From Prostheceraeus crozeri (taxonomy: Eukaryota; Platyhelminthes; Polycladida; Euryleptidae): DNA of 64,000 bases. Below the pieces are notes generated by a model, which did not search any database, was not told the DNA's origin, and saw nothing but the letters and a program-made list of their open reading frames with translations. Location: positions 62,001 to 126,000 of the forward strand of contig CAJQUW010014373.1 of assembly GCA_907163375.1 (NCBI GenBank), read 5' to 3'. Both the position numbers and the translations under genes were made by a program. Of the stretch, positions 44,680 through 56,531 are shown piece by piece. Numbering within the stretch: position 1 is the first letter of the stretch; every line of letters starts with the position of its first letter.

Positions 44680-45800
44680 TATTATATAGTTGACAGCATC
44701 ATTCTTGCTGTCAATTTTTCTAGGGCCTTCTGCAATATAGACCATCAGACTCCATTGGAGACGCTTCTCCGTAAGTTCAATTGTAACCCCTTTGCCCTTC
44801 GCTTTATCGGTAATTTCCTATCTGATAGCAAACAAAGAGTTTCAACCAGCAACATTGATTTCTTGGAAAGATGCAACTAGCGGATTTCCTCAGGGTTCCA
44901 TTCTAGGCGCCTTGCTTTTTATCCTGTTGATAGACGATCTTCCTAATTTTCCGATACTCGAATAGTTGCCTGCGCTAAAGATATTACCCTTATTCATTTA
45001 TGTGATCCTGACTCTACAAATAGCTTCCAGTCGATTGCTTATTCGTTTGTTTCATGGTCCTATACTAAGAAATTGTCTATTAATGTAGATAAAACAAAAT
45101 CCCTCACTGTTTCCCGCTTTTCTGAAAATCCGACTTCCAGTCCCGTTTTTGTTCAAGGTCACGCCATTGAAAGTATTAGTTATTCGAAGATTTTAGCGTT
45201 TTCTTCGAAAGTTATCTTTCATGGAATCGGCAATTTTCGGAGCTTTTTAAAAAAGTGCTGCATTGGACCTTCGCTCGTAAAACGACTTCAAAGCAATTGC
45301 AAAGATTCTTCTACAATTTGGCAGACCTACATGGCATTTGTTTATTCTCATGTTGCTCATTGTTGGCCTATATCATGTGAAATCAGAGCTTCGATTTTCA
45401 GAAGTTAAAATGATTAGAGCACATCGCCCGGCGTTGTGCTCGTGCTGCAGACAAACGTCATCTCCCTTCAATGTTAGTAAGCATTTGTAAACGTTTGATT
45501 CTGAAAATCGCCCAATGTAAATTCACTCATCCCCTCTCCCAGTTTTTTATTGTGCGAAACAAAGTGTCTCTGTCTAGCTTTCACCATCAACGAGCTCTTC
45601 TGCCTAAAAGAAGGAGCCGTGCGTTGTACAGGCATTCCTTTGTAAGGCGATGCTTCTAGAAAAGAAGAGAATGTCCTGTATCTTGCAGATTCGTTGAGTT
45701 CTTCTGTACTTAAAGTAACTTCATGTTGATGGTTATAATGCTTTCCAGTTGTTGTTTCCCATTTCCATTCGTTGATGAGACTTGTAAGTATCTCAAATTT
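44680..45800 (+). pseudogene. Decayed LINE reverse transcriptase fragment
   Basis: The frames switch. First comes ILAVNFSRAFCNIDHQTPLE with FLSDSKQRVS. Next is GFPQGSILGALLFILLIDDL. The catalytic position follows as CAKDIT in place of the usual F/Y-A-D-D. Then come LSINVDKTKSLTVSRF, LKKCCIGPSLVKRL and, near 45600, KRRSRALYRHSFVRRCF. This is the order of a CR1/Jockey-type reverse transcriptase and C-terminal region. It differs clearly from the LINE at 39133-42700, so it is an older and separate family. The endonuclease half is missing. Confidence 0.85.
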
Positions 45801-48774
45801 CATCGTGATTCGTATTTAAGATTTCATAAATGCAACTGTTGTCTTGAAGGTGTTGGAAGACTTATGTTAATAAAAATTATCTTTCTGCTACCAAGAAATA
45901 TTCCCCTGCGGTCTTTAATTAAATAAAATAGCTTCAGTATAGTCTAAGTAGGAATACATGGTCAAAGAACAGCGATTTCGGCTAGGACAAGCAAATTCAT
46001 ATTGGTCATTGCAAAGTAGCCAACCGTGCTGTCATGTGTTCGTAAGTCGCGTTCAATTTAGTCGGTGATTTCCAAGTGATCCATGTTGACGGTCAACATA
46101 ACTTTGTAGGAGAAATGCTTCGAATAAGCTATGCTGCGTTAGAAATGGCATTTGGTAATGTGCACCGAGGACCTTATCGAGAAGCGTCCGATGTTGAAAT
46201 CGTTCAGCTGACGCCCATTTTGAAGGTATCATCAATCGTTAGCAATTGAGTTGAACATTCTACGCCAAACGTCAATTTCATGATATGCGAAAGAGTAGAA
46301 CGACGATAGAGAGGCGGAGTACGACATCATTAATTTGGCAACTTGTCTAAGTAAAGGTTTCGATTGGCTAAAACAGGAACACTTGGTTCCCCTTGGACTC
46401 CCATGTTAATTTGAGAAAATATTCCTTGACTGTTCCGCATAATTGTAAGCAGAATTGGAAAAAAAGTAAAGTTATTTATCGTTATATATAGCGTAGATAA
46501 AGTTGATTCATAAAGTTAGACTACTTACGCCATAGCCATCACCAAGAAAATAAGAGTCTTTTCAAACAGATTACGCACTATTCTGTTTATGTTTACATTG
46601 AAAAATATATTTCTAATATGCTCAAATAAAGTTGTGCATGGAAGAAAAGTTTATTACTTTTATTAAGTGGATTTTGATACAGCTTTAGTAAAATAATTTC
46701 ATGAATAATCAAGTGATGTGACTTTGGCTTCTCTCTTTTAAAGATTGACCAGAATTGGTTATTTTTGTGCCAGTTGACAAAATCGAAGTTCTTTGTGACG
46801 AATCGGCCAATTCGAAATAAGTTTTATCCAATTTGAAATCGCAAAGGTATATTGCCGCTGTAGCTTGAAATAGTGTGTGGAAGTTTCCTGTGTTATACAA
46901 TTTTTTACTGCAAGCCTATTTACTCATTTTGTCCACATAGACTCACCCTCTTCCCTCACATGAATATTCTGTAGACGTCTCTCCCTGCGGTTGTCTACGT
47001 GGATGATGGGTGATATTGTATGAATGACATGCAAAGTTTGGGCAATCCACAGTGATGCTAATATGCATTGTGATCACACCAATGTGCTGAGAAATGTAGT
47101 TACGTGTTCATCATGAAATCCTCTCGAAAATTCTATCAATAAATCTGTGAGTTAACAGAATTCAGTGGAATAACATTGATGTAATATGTCCAGCATTAAC
47201 ACATTTGTCAGTTGGTTGTCGACTTTGTCTTGATTATTACGAAAATGTAGGTTTCGTCGAATTCTCACGGGTTGTCTCGATGGCACCTTCTTAGGAAGCA
47301 AAATCGTCTCAGTATTTTGGGGGATTTCTGCGCTTCCTAATTGACAGCAAAACATACTAATGCATTAATGCATACTATCACTGACTTGGCCATTCAGCGG
47401 GATAATCCATGCTTAGCTGTTAGACATTTCATGTTGTGAAAACTCTAAAGAGAAGATTGTTCTTCGCGAAAAATAGAAATTAATTCGTTTAAAACGCGAT
47501 GGGGTTTCGGCGCCCTGTGCCCTCTTAAGTCGATAGTAATGTACTTACTTATTAGTGCAATACGTTGCCAACTCGCTGTCGACATGAATAGGTTGGAGGA
47601 CACCGAAGGCCCATTTGTGTATTTTGTGAAATGAACGGTCTTGCAGTGAAATATACATATTATTGTCGTCCAAAAAAATAAAGATGACCGCTAAAAAGCT
47701 ATGCTACCAAAAGCTAAGGAGATATCTAGCAATTACTGGGATTTGGCAATTGAAGCTGGTTGAGATTTTTACAAAAACGTTTTAAAAATATAAACTTAAT
47801 AACAAGAAAAGTTTAAAAGTTTAAATTTTGTCTACTTCAATTTGATATAGGCATGCAGGCATCTATTAAAGGCGTTTTCATTCTAAAAATTGACATTTTG
47901 ACATTTATGCGTCCTTAGTCGACTTAATATATTGCTTGACGTCTGTCCAATAGACAAGATGGTTGCTGAGTGTTCTATTTACACTTTTTGGAGGCTTGCG
48001 ATCTAATGAGAGCTATGTACAGTATATCTCTTAATTATTTCAGAGCAAGCATATATTACATCCTTTCTTGTTAAGGCTATATTAAAGTTGTCCTGTTGTA
48101 TGTGACTTCTTTGCCTAAATGTGCAATGATTAAAGTACTTTTTATGAGATACCAGTAATTCAATTGATTCTCGAATTTTTCCAACCATGGTATTCTGGAA
48201 TATCTCTAAATATGCTCTGATAGAGTTCTGATAATCTGATTTTTTTCTCAGAAAAATTGCTTTCTACTCAAATTCTATTTAGTGACGCATAGCAAGTTGT
48301 GCACTAATTAGATGCACGTGTGATTATGTTAACTTTAGTACATGCACTTGTATTCCAAAACACAGGCTCCAGAATATATACGTATATTGGTATAAACAAA
48401 ACCCCCTGGTTACCTGAAAGGTAAGGAGGCCTAATGTGATACGATGATACAAATAACATGATCATACAAGATATATGAATATGTAAATGCATGTATTCAT
48501 ATTCATTAACAGATTACACATGGATTTTAAATTCTTTGTGCTTACATAACGACTACTTCAGCTTGCTCTGAACACAATGTTATCAGTCAGCATCACTCAC
48601 TACATTTTTTGAAAAAGTTCAATTGTCATTCTTAAGTAGGCCTATAAGATTCAGTCCAGTTCGAATGTTTCAGCAATTTCTTGATTGATGCTGTAAAACT
48701 TACAGGAAAATATCGTGATAGAAACTCACTTGTAGAAAAATGTGTCACTTCAAGATTACCTATCTCATATCATA
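45801..48774. other. No gene established; weak exon candidates
   Basis: Plus strand 45986-46041 (CTAG acceptor, GTAAGT donor; DKQIHIGHCKVANRAVMC) is a weak exon-like segment. So is minus strand about 46533-46586 (GTAAGT donor; IVRNLFEKTLIFLVMAMA). Neither has a recognised homologue. The rest is AT-rich. Confidence 0.25.
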
Positions 48775-48947
48775 GTTAACATTATTGTTCCCACTCACTC
48801 TATGGTGTCCATTGTTGCTACCGGTGGTCTCGAAACGAAGCTCGGAGCTCTTACTTCGCTGTCATACCGTAGCGCTGTCAGTATAATGGAAAGCAATACT
48901 ATGATATTGTCTGCCCTTCTGGAGTTTTGTTGTTCACCTTTCAGAAG
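48775..48947 (+). CDS. Candidate exon, unidentified plus-strand gene
   Basis: The acceptor CTCATATCATAG precedes an open frame beginning NIIVPTHSMVSIVATGGLET. It continues with MESNTMILSALLEFCC and ends at AGAAG-GTTTTG, a weak donor. It is hydrophobic and GC-richer than its surroundings. Its outgoing phase (two bases) fits the next candidate exon. On the opposite strand 48799-48874 is also exon-like (acceptor ACTGACAG, donor GTGAGT, encoding RYDSEVRAPSFVSRPP), so the coding strand is uncertain. Confidence 0.3.
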
Positions 48948-49103
48948 GTTTTGAGTTTGACCAAATTTCGATCCGAGATGACGCTTGCATCTAATTTGTT
49001 TTGGAGAATCGTCGTCAATCTTTCGTGAATCATTATCAAAATACTTCAAGAAGTTTAATCAAAAAGTGAAATGACACTTGTCTGTGTTCCCCTACTTATC
49101 TAG

Positions 49104-49218
49104 CCGGGATGTGGCCATTCCCTCGGCCATATCTCATATCATGCACAGGTTGTATGGCATCATCATGCTTCTGATCGGTTCGGCATGCGTGAATGTGGTT
49201 AAAATCATCAAGTTCGTG
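49104..49218 (+). CDS. Candidate membrane-protein exon
   Basis: The acceptor TTCCCCTACTTATCTAG is good and the donor GTG-GTAAAA is weak. It encodes RDVAIPSAISHIMHRLYGII, then MLLIGSACVNVVKIIKFV, containing one likely membrane segment. The phase is one base in (completing Ser with the previous candidate) and zero out. I do not recognise the family. Confidence 0.4.
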
Positions 49219-49339
49219 GTAAAACTTAATTTAAATGTCAGGTCTGCCGATATTAAGATGCTTGCTAAATCAAGACAAAATTGGTCGATTTTTTAGGCCT
49301 TCAAGCATTTGCCTTCAGAAATAATTAATTTAGAAACCA

Positions 49340-49690
49340 GCCAACGGCTGGCCACCTCGGAAGAATAAAAAATTGGCCGGTTTTTTTCACCAGTGCAGTA
49401 GCTTCATAGACATAGGTACATATGATAGTGCTATATTGCGACATTCCGCTTCAAAATGTTGGCTCTACATTCCGAGAAAACAAAGGCAAATGTTCTTTTA
49501 CCGAAAACCGTGTCATTTTCCAGTGGATTTACATGAGCTTTTCTTTGACTTTGTCTGACAGGAAGAGGACAGAACTCTGCAGGCGCGCAGATTCGTGGTA
49601 GTCATATGTTGTACATCATTATGCAAAAGTCTCATTTGCGGCCTCATTCCCTGCAGGAACTCGTTCTGGCGACTGAACTAATATGCGGAA
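49340..49690. mobile_element. Single arm of the foldback MITE family
   Basis: It matches the right arm of 18457-19183. Shared blocks are GTGGATTTACATG, TTTGTCTGACAGGAAGAGGA, GCAAAAGTCTCATTTGCGGC-type, and CCCTGCAGGAACTCGTTCTGG. The left arm is absent. An unrelated short repeat, CCAGCCAACGGCTGGCC, precedes it. Confidence 0.6.
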
Positions 49691-51344
49691 TTCTAGTATT
49701 TTTAGTCCTGCTTTCTTTACCTGGAATAAAACGAATAAGTATTCACATGCTACGAGCGGATATAAGTCCCACCAGGCATGATCAATAATGATAGTAGTGG
49801 CCATCTACAAGAGATGGTACATTTGTATCGTAATATTAGTTAGTATGTTATCCGTATCATTACTTAAGCAATTTGGAGCAAACAGTAATGAATGATGGCT
49901 TGATATTAAGTGTAACTCATTGTATTGCTGAATATCGGATCATTTTCTGATCCGTATAAAAGTGGTACAAGTTGAAAACATGATTGTGTCTAATGATGCA
50001 GTTAGAAGCAGATTTTCAAACGTAATGAATTCACATGGTATTGATTGTCGTTATGTTAATGCTTCTGCAATGATATATTCAGCTGTGACAGTTCAGCACG
50101 CCTCAGTGCACTTCACTATCAATAGTGGTCAATCGTGTTTGATTGCTTAGATGACATTACGTCATGATGTACGCTAGTCTAATCCCTTGATGATGAGGCT
50201 TCCAGGTATTGACTGTATTCATGTACATTTTCTACGCCAATAATGATCTGGCGATAATGATAAATCGACGATTATATGTGCGCACTTACATGGGAACTTT
50301 GGGTGGTCCATCGCTCACTTTATTTACATGGTGAATGAATCATTGCATGATCATTTGGTGCAAAATAAGCTTTTTGCTAAATTTGGTTATGATTATTTAG
50401 TACGAAGGAGGGTAGTTGGGGTCCTTCATTACACGTGGCTATTTTCTCGATTGAACATAAACTTAATAACTTAAGGTATACTCGTATATTCGATTTTTCT
50501 AGGAACTGCAGAAGGCATTCTCAAATTCGAAAAAGAAGAAAATGAAATAGTTTGTTGTCATTGCTTCTTGAATGATGGACTTCAATGACGGTTCTCCACT
50601 GTTACTGAGCCCTTAACAGGCAAGACTGAAAAATGCGCTGAAATTTGGTTTAATAATTTATTGTTTTGTTTCACGCATGTCTTCTGCGGACTTCCAATAT
50701 TTTTCGTCTATCTGATATATCAACAATTGTGTTTTTACCTAAGGGGATTTTGTATCGAAAACGTTTTTCTAAAATGAAGCTTTCAATTTTCTGAATTAGT
50801 TTGCAGGATAGCTGAGATATTTTTTGTAAATGAATAATAATCCTGATTACTGTCGAGTGAAATTCCAGAGAATATTGGGAAGCCTTCTGTCATTTAGTGT
50901 TATTCTCGCAAATGAATCGGTTTCAATTATTTTTATTAATGGATATGATGACTCCTGCTTCTAAGGTATCTAGAAGTTCTGTGCACAATGGTTAAGCTTC
51001 AACAAGACGTAAGTCGAAAGGTTTTCGTTACGAATATCTCTGATTGAAGCGAAAGTAAAGCTTTCAGTGCTCACACTCTACATATTCAATGCTCTCTTTA
51101 TTGATTGAGATGGATGTCGGAATTATTACTTTGTGAATATAATCACAATCAGGAATATAATCAATTTTTACACAATAATTACATTGCACTCTCCGTTGTG
51201 CAATTCAGCGTTGGATTTCAATCGAAAGCAAAGTTATTCTTCATATCCATCGTGTGTTCACATTCAGATAATGCAGCTTACATCATCGCTTATAGGCAAT
51301 CATCATAACTACAATCTGAAACTGAATAATTTGTCAAACAAATG
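49691..51344. other. No gene established
   Basis: A minus-strand micro-exon-like segment near 50299 (SDGPPKVP with donor GTAAGT) and a 62-codon plus frame (49962-50150) were seen but have no support beyond splice-like ends. Confidence 0.25.
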
Positions 51345-51560
51345 ATTTATAAGAGAAAACACGCAAATTTTATTTTACTGAAAAGCTCCAAAGTCTGCTT
51401 CACATTGGATTTACATCTGCTTTTTTATCCTACCTTCCAAGAAAATGTGTCGGGTAGAACTCTGCAGATGCGCAGTAGCCATAATGCAGCCATGATTCTA
51501 TGAAATTCTCATCTTCCATCTTCGCTCCTTGCAGAAACTCGAGCTGACAACTTCACTTTG
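51345..51560. mobile_element. Single arm of the foldback MITE family, diverged
   Basis: It resembles the right arm of 18457-19183: CACATTGGATTTACATCTG, AGAACTCTGCAGATGCGCAG, then TCCTTGCAGAAACTCG. There is no opposing arm. Confidence 0.5.
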
Positions 51561-51813
51561 AAAGATGTTTTCTCGATTGTAAATCCGATTTCAGATGATA
51601 TTCTGAATCCGAAAACATGAATTTTGAATGATCATTTTGAAACATAAGCTGCAAAACGGAAATTCTTCATAGTTCAAATATACGCAAGGTTTGATGTAAT
51701 AAAGATGTACTTCGATCACATCGGATGCAGGTTTGGCATTATTATCCGTTATTGACACCAATATGACACATGCAAACAAACAGATGAATGCGTGAAAACA
51801 TTCGCTTACTTAC

Positions 51814-51933
51814 AAGGATGGATTGTTGAAAAATATCAGGCTGTAGAAGTCTCACTGAAGTTGTACTAATTGATCGCATATACTGTCGTTTTGGACTACT
51901 ATTAGATAAGAGAGAATGGCAGTCTACAGTCAT
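51814..51933 (-). CDS. Weak candidate exon, minus strand
   Basis: The donor is CTT-GTAAGT. An open frame holds SPKRQYMRSISTTSVRLLQP and DIFQQSIL. Two acceptors are possible: CTCTTATCTAATAG (exon start 51898) or CTGGAG (start 51933). It is interleaved with plus-strand candidates, so at most one set may be real. Confidence 0.22.
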
Positions 51934-52199
51934 CTCCAGATTTGAGGCGCATGATTCGGTTCTTCCGCGTGATATTGATTTTTTGAAAAACTGAAAGTAC
52001 TTGGTGTAATTTTCAATAATTTCTGTAAAATATTTTACGGTTCATGCATCTGCAGCTGGACAGCTCTTCCCTCAGAAGTTGCTCAGACCATATTCGGAGA
52101 ATTATTCATTTAATATAAGGACTGTATGATAAAAAGTTATTTTCTATGGGATCATGTGCTAATTATGAAATATGCTGTTATGCTTCTTACATGTTACAG

Positions 52200-52310
52200 G
52201 GGAAGATGCAAATATACTTGAGACGTTATGAAATGGATTTCACAGACACCTCTGTGGCAAAGATTGTGAAAAAATGTCTCCAGTCACTTGAAGTCAGTCG
52301 GGAGATGTTG
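52200..52310 (+). CDS. Candidate exon, unidentified plus-strand gene
   Basis: The acceptor TTCTTACATGTTACAG is strong. It opens a frame GKMQIYLRRYEMDFTDTSVA, then KIVKKCLQSLEVSREML, with codon-like composition. The frame stays open to TAG at 52398, adding a hydrophobic tail (FLCLVVLLFIVFEH). Alternatively it ends at TTG-GTGAAG (52310). The latter gives phase 0 and fits the candidate last exon at 54627. Family not recognised. Confidence 0.45.
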
Positions 52311-52519
52311 GTGAAGACTTTGTTCGGATTCGCATTGAATAGTAGTCCTGCTGTGTTTCTTTGCCTGGTCGTTTTATTATTCATCGTGTTCGAACATTAG
52401 AAAAGCGTTATTCAGTTCCAGTAAAAGAGTGCAACTTTAGAACAAGGAATTCCCGCGTGCTTTAGTTGTCTATAATTGTCCGACTTCTTTGAAAAAACAT
52501 TTCGGCCAAGTGTCATTAT

Positions 52520-52716
52520 TTATCAATACTTGGAAGGAGTCGATTCTATTGGGTGTTGGAGATAAATTATTACAATTAATTTAATTAAATTTTGAGCAGC
52601 GATATATTACAGTTACTATTCGTAGCTATCGTCAGGCTTGGAAGGAAATTAACTTATCGTCAGGCTTAATTTATCTCTAACACCTAATAGAATCGGCTCT
52701 TTCCAACTGTTGATAA
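52520..52716. mobile_element. Hairpin element with a hammerhead-like insert
   Basis: The inverted ends are about 50 bases (52520-52569 and 52667-52716), sharing GATTCTATTGGGTGTTGGAG or its near-complement. Between them, on the minus strand (52602-52635), lie CTGACGA, T, AGCTAC-GAATA-GTAACT, GTAA, TATAT, C. This is the order of a hammerhead core with the palindrome ATATAT in place of stem III. The GAAA box is degenerate (GTAA). CCTGACGATA occurs a second time near 52660, so the motif was partly duplicated. Confidence 0.65.
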
Positions 52717-53074
52717 AGTTTGACTTCTGTTGAGTTCTTTCTGTGTTGATTATTTACTTTATCCGTCTTTGAACTTGAATAATATCTTCGAATTGTGCGA
52801 TTCTCATTCATATTGAAATATGTACACATATCATCATCATCATATATAGACCTGTCACTCTTCTTCTCTGTTTGCGTCGTTCGTCGATATTTTGCAATAA
52901 AATGAATTTACATTGTAGAAGTCTATTATTTTAATAACAGATTGATAGAATGCACTTATTTCAGTGTGCAAATGCAATTTTGTTCTCCATCTGCTCATCA
53001 GATGGCTAGAAGTACTGAATTAAATTATAATCGGAAACCGAATCAAATAGACAGTCAACTTTTTTTCACTATGT

Positions 53075-53115
53075 GTCATTGATTTCGACCTCTATTTAGG
53101 CCGTTATCAGAAGCA
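53075..53115 (-). other. Degenerate hammerhead-like motif
   Basis: On the minus strand: CTGATAA, C, GGCCT-AAATAG-AGGTC, GAAA, TCAAT. The stem II hairpin and GAAA box are good. The first box has A where CTGATGA needs G. I found no stem I partner, so this is weak. Confidence 0.3.
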
Positions 53116-53247
53116 AATTATTTATCCTTCACAATTCTTTACTTTTCCAGCACATAATAAATATTATCGCACCAGTCCATTTATTTGTTTTCGGTGATTA
53201 GCCAGGATTTTGCTTCTTGTAAACAATTTTTAGCACAACTGTGCCAA

Positions 53248-53343
53248 ATGCTGCTCATGTAATATACCATTATGATTATTGTTTGAACAGGAAATATGCT
53301 GCTCATGTAATATACCATTATGATTATTGTTTGAACAGGAAAT
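53248..53343. repeat. 48-bp tandem duplication
   Basis: Two identical copies of a 48-base unit beginning ATGCTGCTCATGTAATATAC and ending TTTGAACAGGAAAT. Confidence 0.85.
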
Positions 53344-53625
53344 ATATAGACAACGAAAAAAGACAATAATTTATCGGCAAGTCTGCCTCATGATTCAAAA
53401 TTCAAGCTTATTACATCAATTTTTATTTGTTTTATCAATAACCTAAATGAATGTATGTGTAGGTACCAATATTTCGTGAATTTTTGTCTGACTTCGATAA
53501 ACTTCGGTTAGATTAGAATTTTGATTTTACATGTCAAAGAATTGTCCCAATCTTTGTAATCATGCTGCTTTCCATGTAGCTACTACCTAAAATTAACTAA
53601 TGGAACAAAAGTATTTACTACTTAC

Positions 53626-53706
53626 AATTAAGTTAAATGTCTTCATCTTGTCGTAGAATGGTTGGGAAAATTCTCTTCTCGTGTCACGTGCACAGCTGCT
53701 CCAATA
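53626..53706 (-). CDS. Weak candidate exon, minus strand
   Basis: It has 27 codons, YWSSCARDTRREFSQPFYDK then MKTFNLI, with donor ATT-GTAAGT and a weak acceptor ATATGCCAAG. It is phase 0 at both ends. A 32-base segment at 54050-54081 (acceptor GAAATCAG, donor CAG-GTAATA, NYLHDVKSQQ) would join it in frame from upstream. No family is recognised. Confidence 0.25.
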
Positions 53707-54626
53707 CTTGGCATATCAGTAAGGATGTTGTCGATGTTATGTTCAGTTAGCGTCAATTTTTGCAAAAAAGAATCCTGATATGCTGTGCTGCCAACCAAAT
53801 AAGCTGTCATTACCATCTTCCTTGACCGTCAGCTAACATGGATAAAGGCAGTAAGTCAGAGTTTTGTCTTCGACAAAATTGTGCATGTCTTTGAGATTTT
53901 TCATCGGAAGATTCAGTTCGCTGCGAAGAATTCACTTTCAATGTCCAAAAAGTCTTAAACAATTCTAAATTTAATAAAATTTAGGATATGATACGCGCTA
54001 TTTCCTGCTTCTTCGCTGATCCATCGATTTGGTGACTCATCAATATTACCTGCTGACTTTTAACGTCATGAAGATAGTTTTCTGATTTCAAATTTCAGTA
54101 TGGGTAATAGTAATTTTAAGCTTTACTGGTTAAACACAAGAAAATGATCCGAAAGTATAATTAACTTAATAAAGTATATGGAATATTGGAACCGAAATTT
54201 TTGGAAGATAGTGGAAAATTGATGCATCTATCAATATTTATGACAATGAAAAAAACAAGCAAGAAGCGTAGATAATCCATTAACTTGATTATCATCTGTT
54301 AAGAAGAATTTGGCTATAAAACGAAAGTTTCCTATGAAATGCGTTCCAATACTCCATATGCTATATTAACTACTTTCGATTCATTTTAATGTGCTTCGTC
54401 CTTGAATCTCAATCACTCAAACTAGAATCACCCATTTTAAATCGTAAATAAGAAGATTTTGGTGACGTGTAGATGCAGCAGCAAATACAAATAAATGAGC
54501 CGCCAAATCGATGTATCAGCAAAGAAGTGCGGACTGCCTTGCGTTATAGCCCAAATTTTAATAAACTTAAAAGAGCTAGAATTACGAATTTGAATTAAAA
54601 TTGTCAATATTTAAATTTCAATTCAG

Positions 54627-54838
54627 AAAAAATTGTTTCTGGTGTGTAAATTAGACAATTATCAACTTTATCCTCCTGAAAAAGAATCTCTGTCGGAATA
54701 TGCAGTTCACCCTTCCGAAGATGAAATGTATCAGAGAAAGAGTTCATATTTTGAATTTCGAAGATTATCATTTGTCTTTAGCAATCATCGTGGAGACGAT
54801 AATCTAATTGATTTTCTACAACATAATTCCGATCCATG
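54627..54838 (+). CDS. Candidate last exon, unidentified plus-strand gene
   Basis: The acceptor TTTCAATTCAG opens a frame of 70 codons in phase 0: LFLVCKLDNYQLYPPEKESL, then EYAVHPSEDEMYQRKSSYFE and FRRLSFVFSNHRGDDNLIDF, ending QHNSDP and TGA. The acidic/basic composition is protein-like. A possible polyadenylation signal, AATAAA, follows near 55299. A cytoplasmic tail after a membrane segment is a guess. Confidence 0.45.
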
Positions 54839-55993
54839 AGTCGACGTCTATCGATAGGGGAGGTTCTTGACAATCAATTTTGGTTTTCAAGAAATCTATC
54901 TATCCCTCAGCTACGACAAATAATTCATCTTGCGGTTGGTACAAGTAGCAAAAGCCCGACGCGTTTCGTCCTGTGGACAGGGTCAAGGAACCTGGTGGTT
55001 GCTAGAGAATACAAAAGTATTGCAGTAATGAGAGCTCATCAGATCGGTTCATGACGATTGTTTACTTTTGACTTATCAACGCAATGCAGCATGCTTCGGC
55101 CATCTTTGTAGTAAGCGCTGTTCTGTGTATATCCGTGATGGTGCAGTCGAATTATTAATGGTCATCTCATCGGAATGTACTGTTCAACTATGTTCACTTA
55201 AGGCATTTTTCGGTCACTGTTTTTCATATTCTTGAACTCGATTACGGAAAGTACTGCATTTTTACCAATGTAGAATGCACTGTTTCATCTGTGAACAATA
55301 AATTAAATGACGAAAATGACTGTGCGTGCATGCTATGTTTGTAAACATACGACCGAAGTACAGATGTGCTGACAAACACATGATTTATGATTTCACGTGT
55401 TAGATATGCCACGAATTATACATCCCTGGTAATGCCTCCTACCCGGCTCCATACCCACCACAGCAACTTAGCATTTCAAGTTATCTTGTTCTTCAATGGA
55501 AGAAAAGATCTCTGTTTGGTTGGCAGGTTGAAATCGGCATTGCCGCCCGCCTACTCATGCATACCTATTTAAGACGCTAGAAGGCAGGCGTCCTACTTAC
55601 ATTACATGATGTTTGCTACGTAACTCCAGAATATGTACAATTTGACTTGAAATGACCTTTTAGCGCAATGCAATCTATCTTATCTATCCATCAGTGTATT
55701 CTAAAGGAATAAGTCACTGATAAGAAGTCATGTTGATAATGACCAGACCGACCTACAGCATCTCTATACGTTCGTATGATGTATGACTCGTAGAGAATTT
55801 GTGCGCCTACCGGCTAATATTCCAGCCGATAATAAGGAATGTGGGTAGCGCTTAAGAAACATGCTTTGTTGCTTATTCCTGAGATTGACTGAACTGTTTA
55901 TCAGGTAAATTGAATTGTTTGCATTTGATGTGTGTAAATAGTAATTTCACTTGTCTCTGCTAAGAATAAAATTCCGAAAAAAACTTTGCAACT
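54839..55993. other. 3' flank, no further gene recognised
   Basis: It contains the AATAAA near 55299. A 72-codon plus-strand frame (54836-55054) overlaps the stop codon of the candidate exon and is probably incidental. Confidence 0.35.
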
Positions 55994-56039
55994 TTGAGTG
56001 ATAGTACGCGAGGCTGCCCAAATTCATTTCACAAATGAA

Positions 56040-56117
56040 AAGTCGATGTGTCACGACCGGTTTCAGTCTATTTCAGACCATCTTCAGGTGTATGTACAGA
56101 CATGGAAAAATCGACTT
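56040..56117 (-). ncRNA. Hammerhead-ribozyme-like motif, minus-strand copy
   Basis: This is an exact inverted copy of 56454-56531 in the other arm of the hairpin, with the same core boxes, stem II, palindrome and extra base. Confidence 0.55.
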
Positions 56118-56453
56118 ATATACTAAAATGATTAAAACTAAAGGAGAAGTGATCAGTAAAATTTCGTCGGTCACAGAAATTGCGAAGGTCACAGAAAGAC
56201 CCTCAGCTTGTATGACGAATCGTGTTCATTCAATGTTCTGTCAGTGCTATGGCAAAGTGCAATACTTTCAGCTAAACAAAACCAAGTACACGAAAATAGC
56301 TGAAAGTATTGCACTTTGCCATAGCACTGACAGAACATTGAATGAACACGATTCGTCATACAAGCTGAGGGTCTTTCTGTGACCTTCGCAATTTCTGTGA
56401 CCGACGAAATTTTACTGATCACTTCTCCTTTAGTTTTAATCATTTTAGTATAT

Positions 56454-56531
56454 AAGTCGATTTTTCCATGTCTGTACATACACCTGAAGATGGTCTGAAA
56501 TAGACTGAAACCGGTCGTGACACATCGACTT
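56454..56531 (+). ncRNA. Hammerhead-ribozyme-like motif, plus-strand copy
   Basis: The core box CTGAAGA is at 56484, stem II at 56492-56506, GAAA at 56507-56510, the ACCGGT palindrome at 56510-56515, and a predicted cleavage base C at 56516. Stem I is formed by 56454-56461 with 56524-56531, plus CAC/GTG next to the core. One extra T sits between the core box and stem II. That departs from the textbook motif, so activity is uncertain. Confidence 0.55.

Noticed and set aside
46946..46984. 5' exon of the coiled-coil gene (ERRLQNIHVREEG, donor GTGAGT)
   Set aside because: The phase would fit exon 1 at 33505, but the intron would exceed 13 kb and contain a LINE. The segment is too short to trust.
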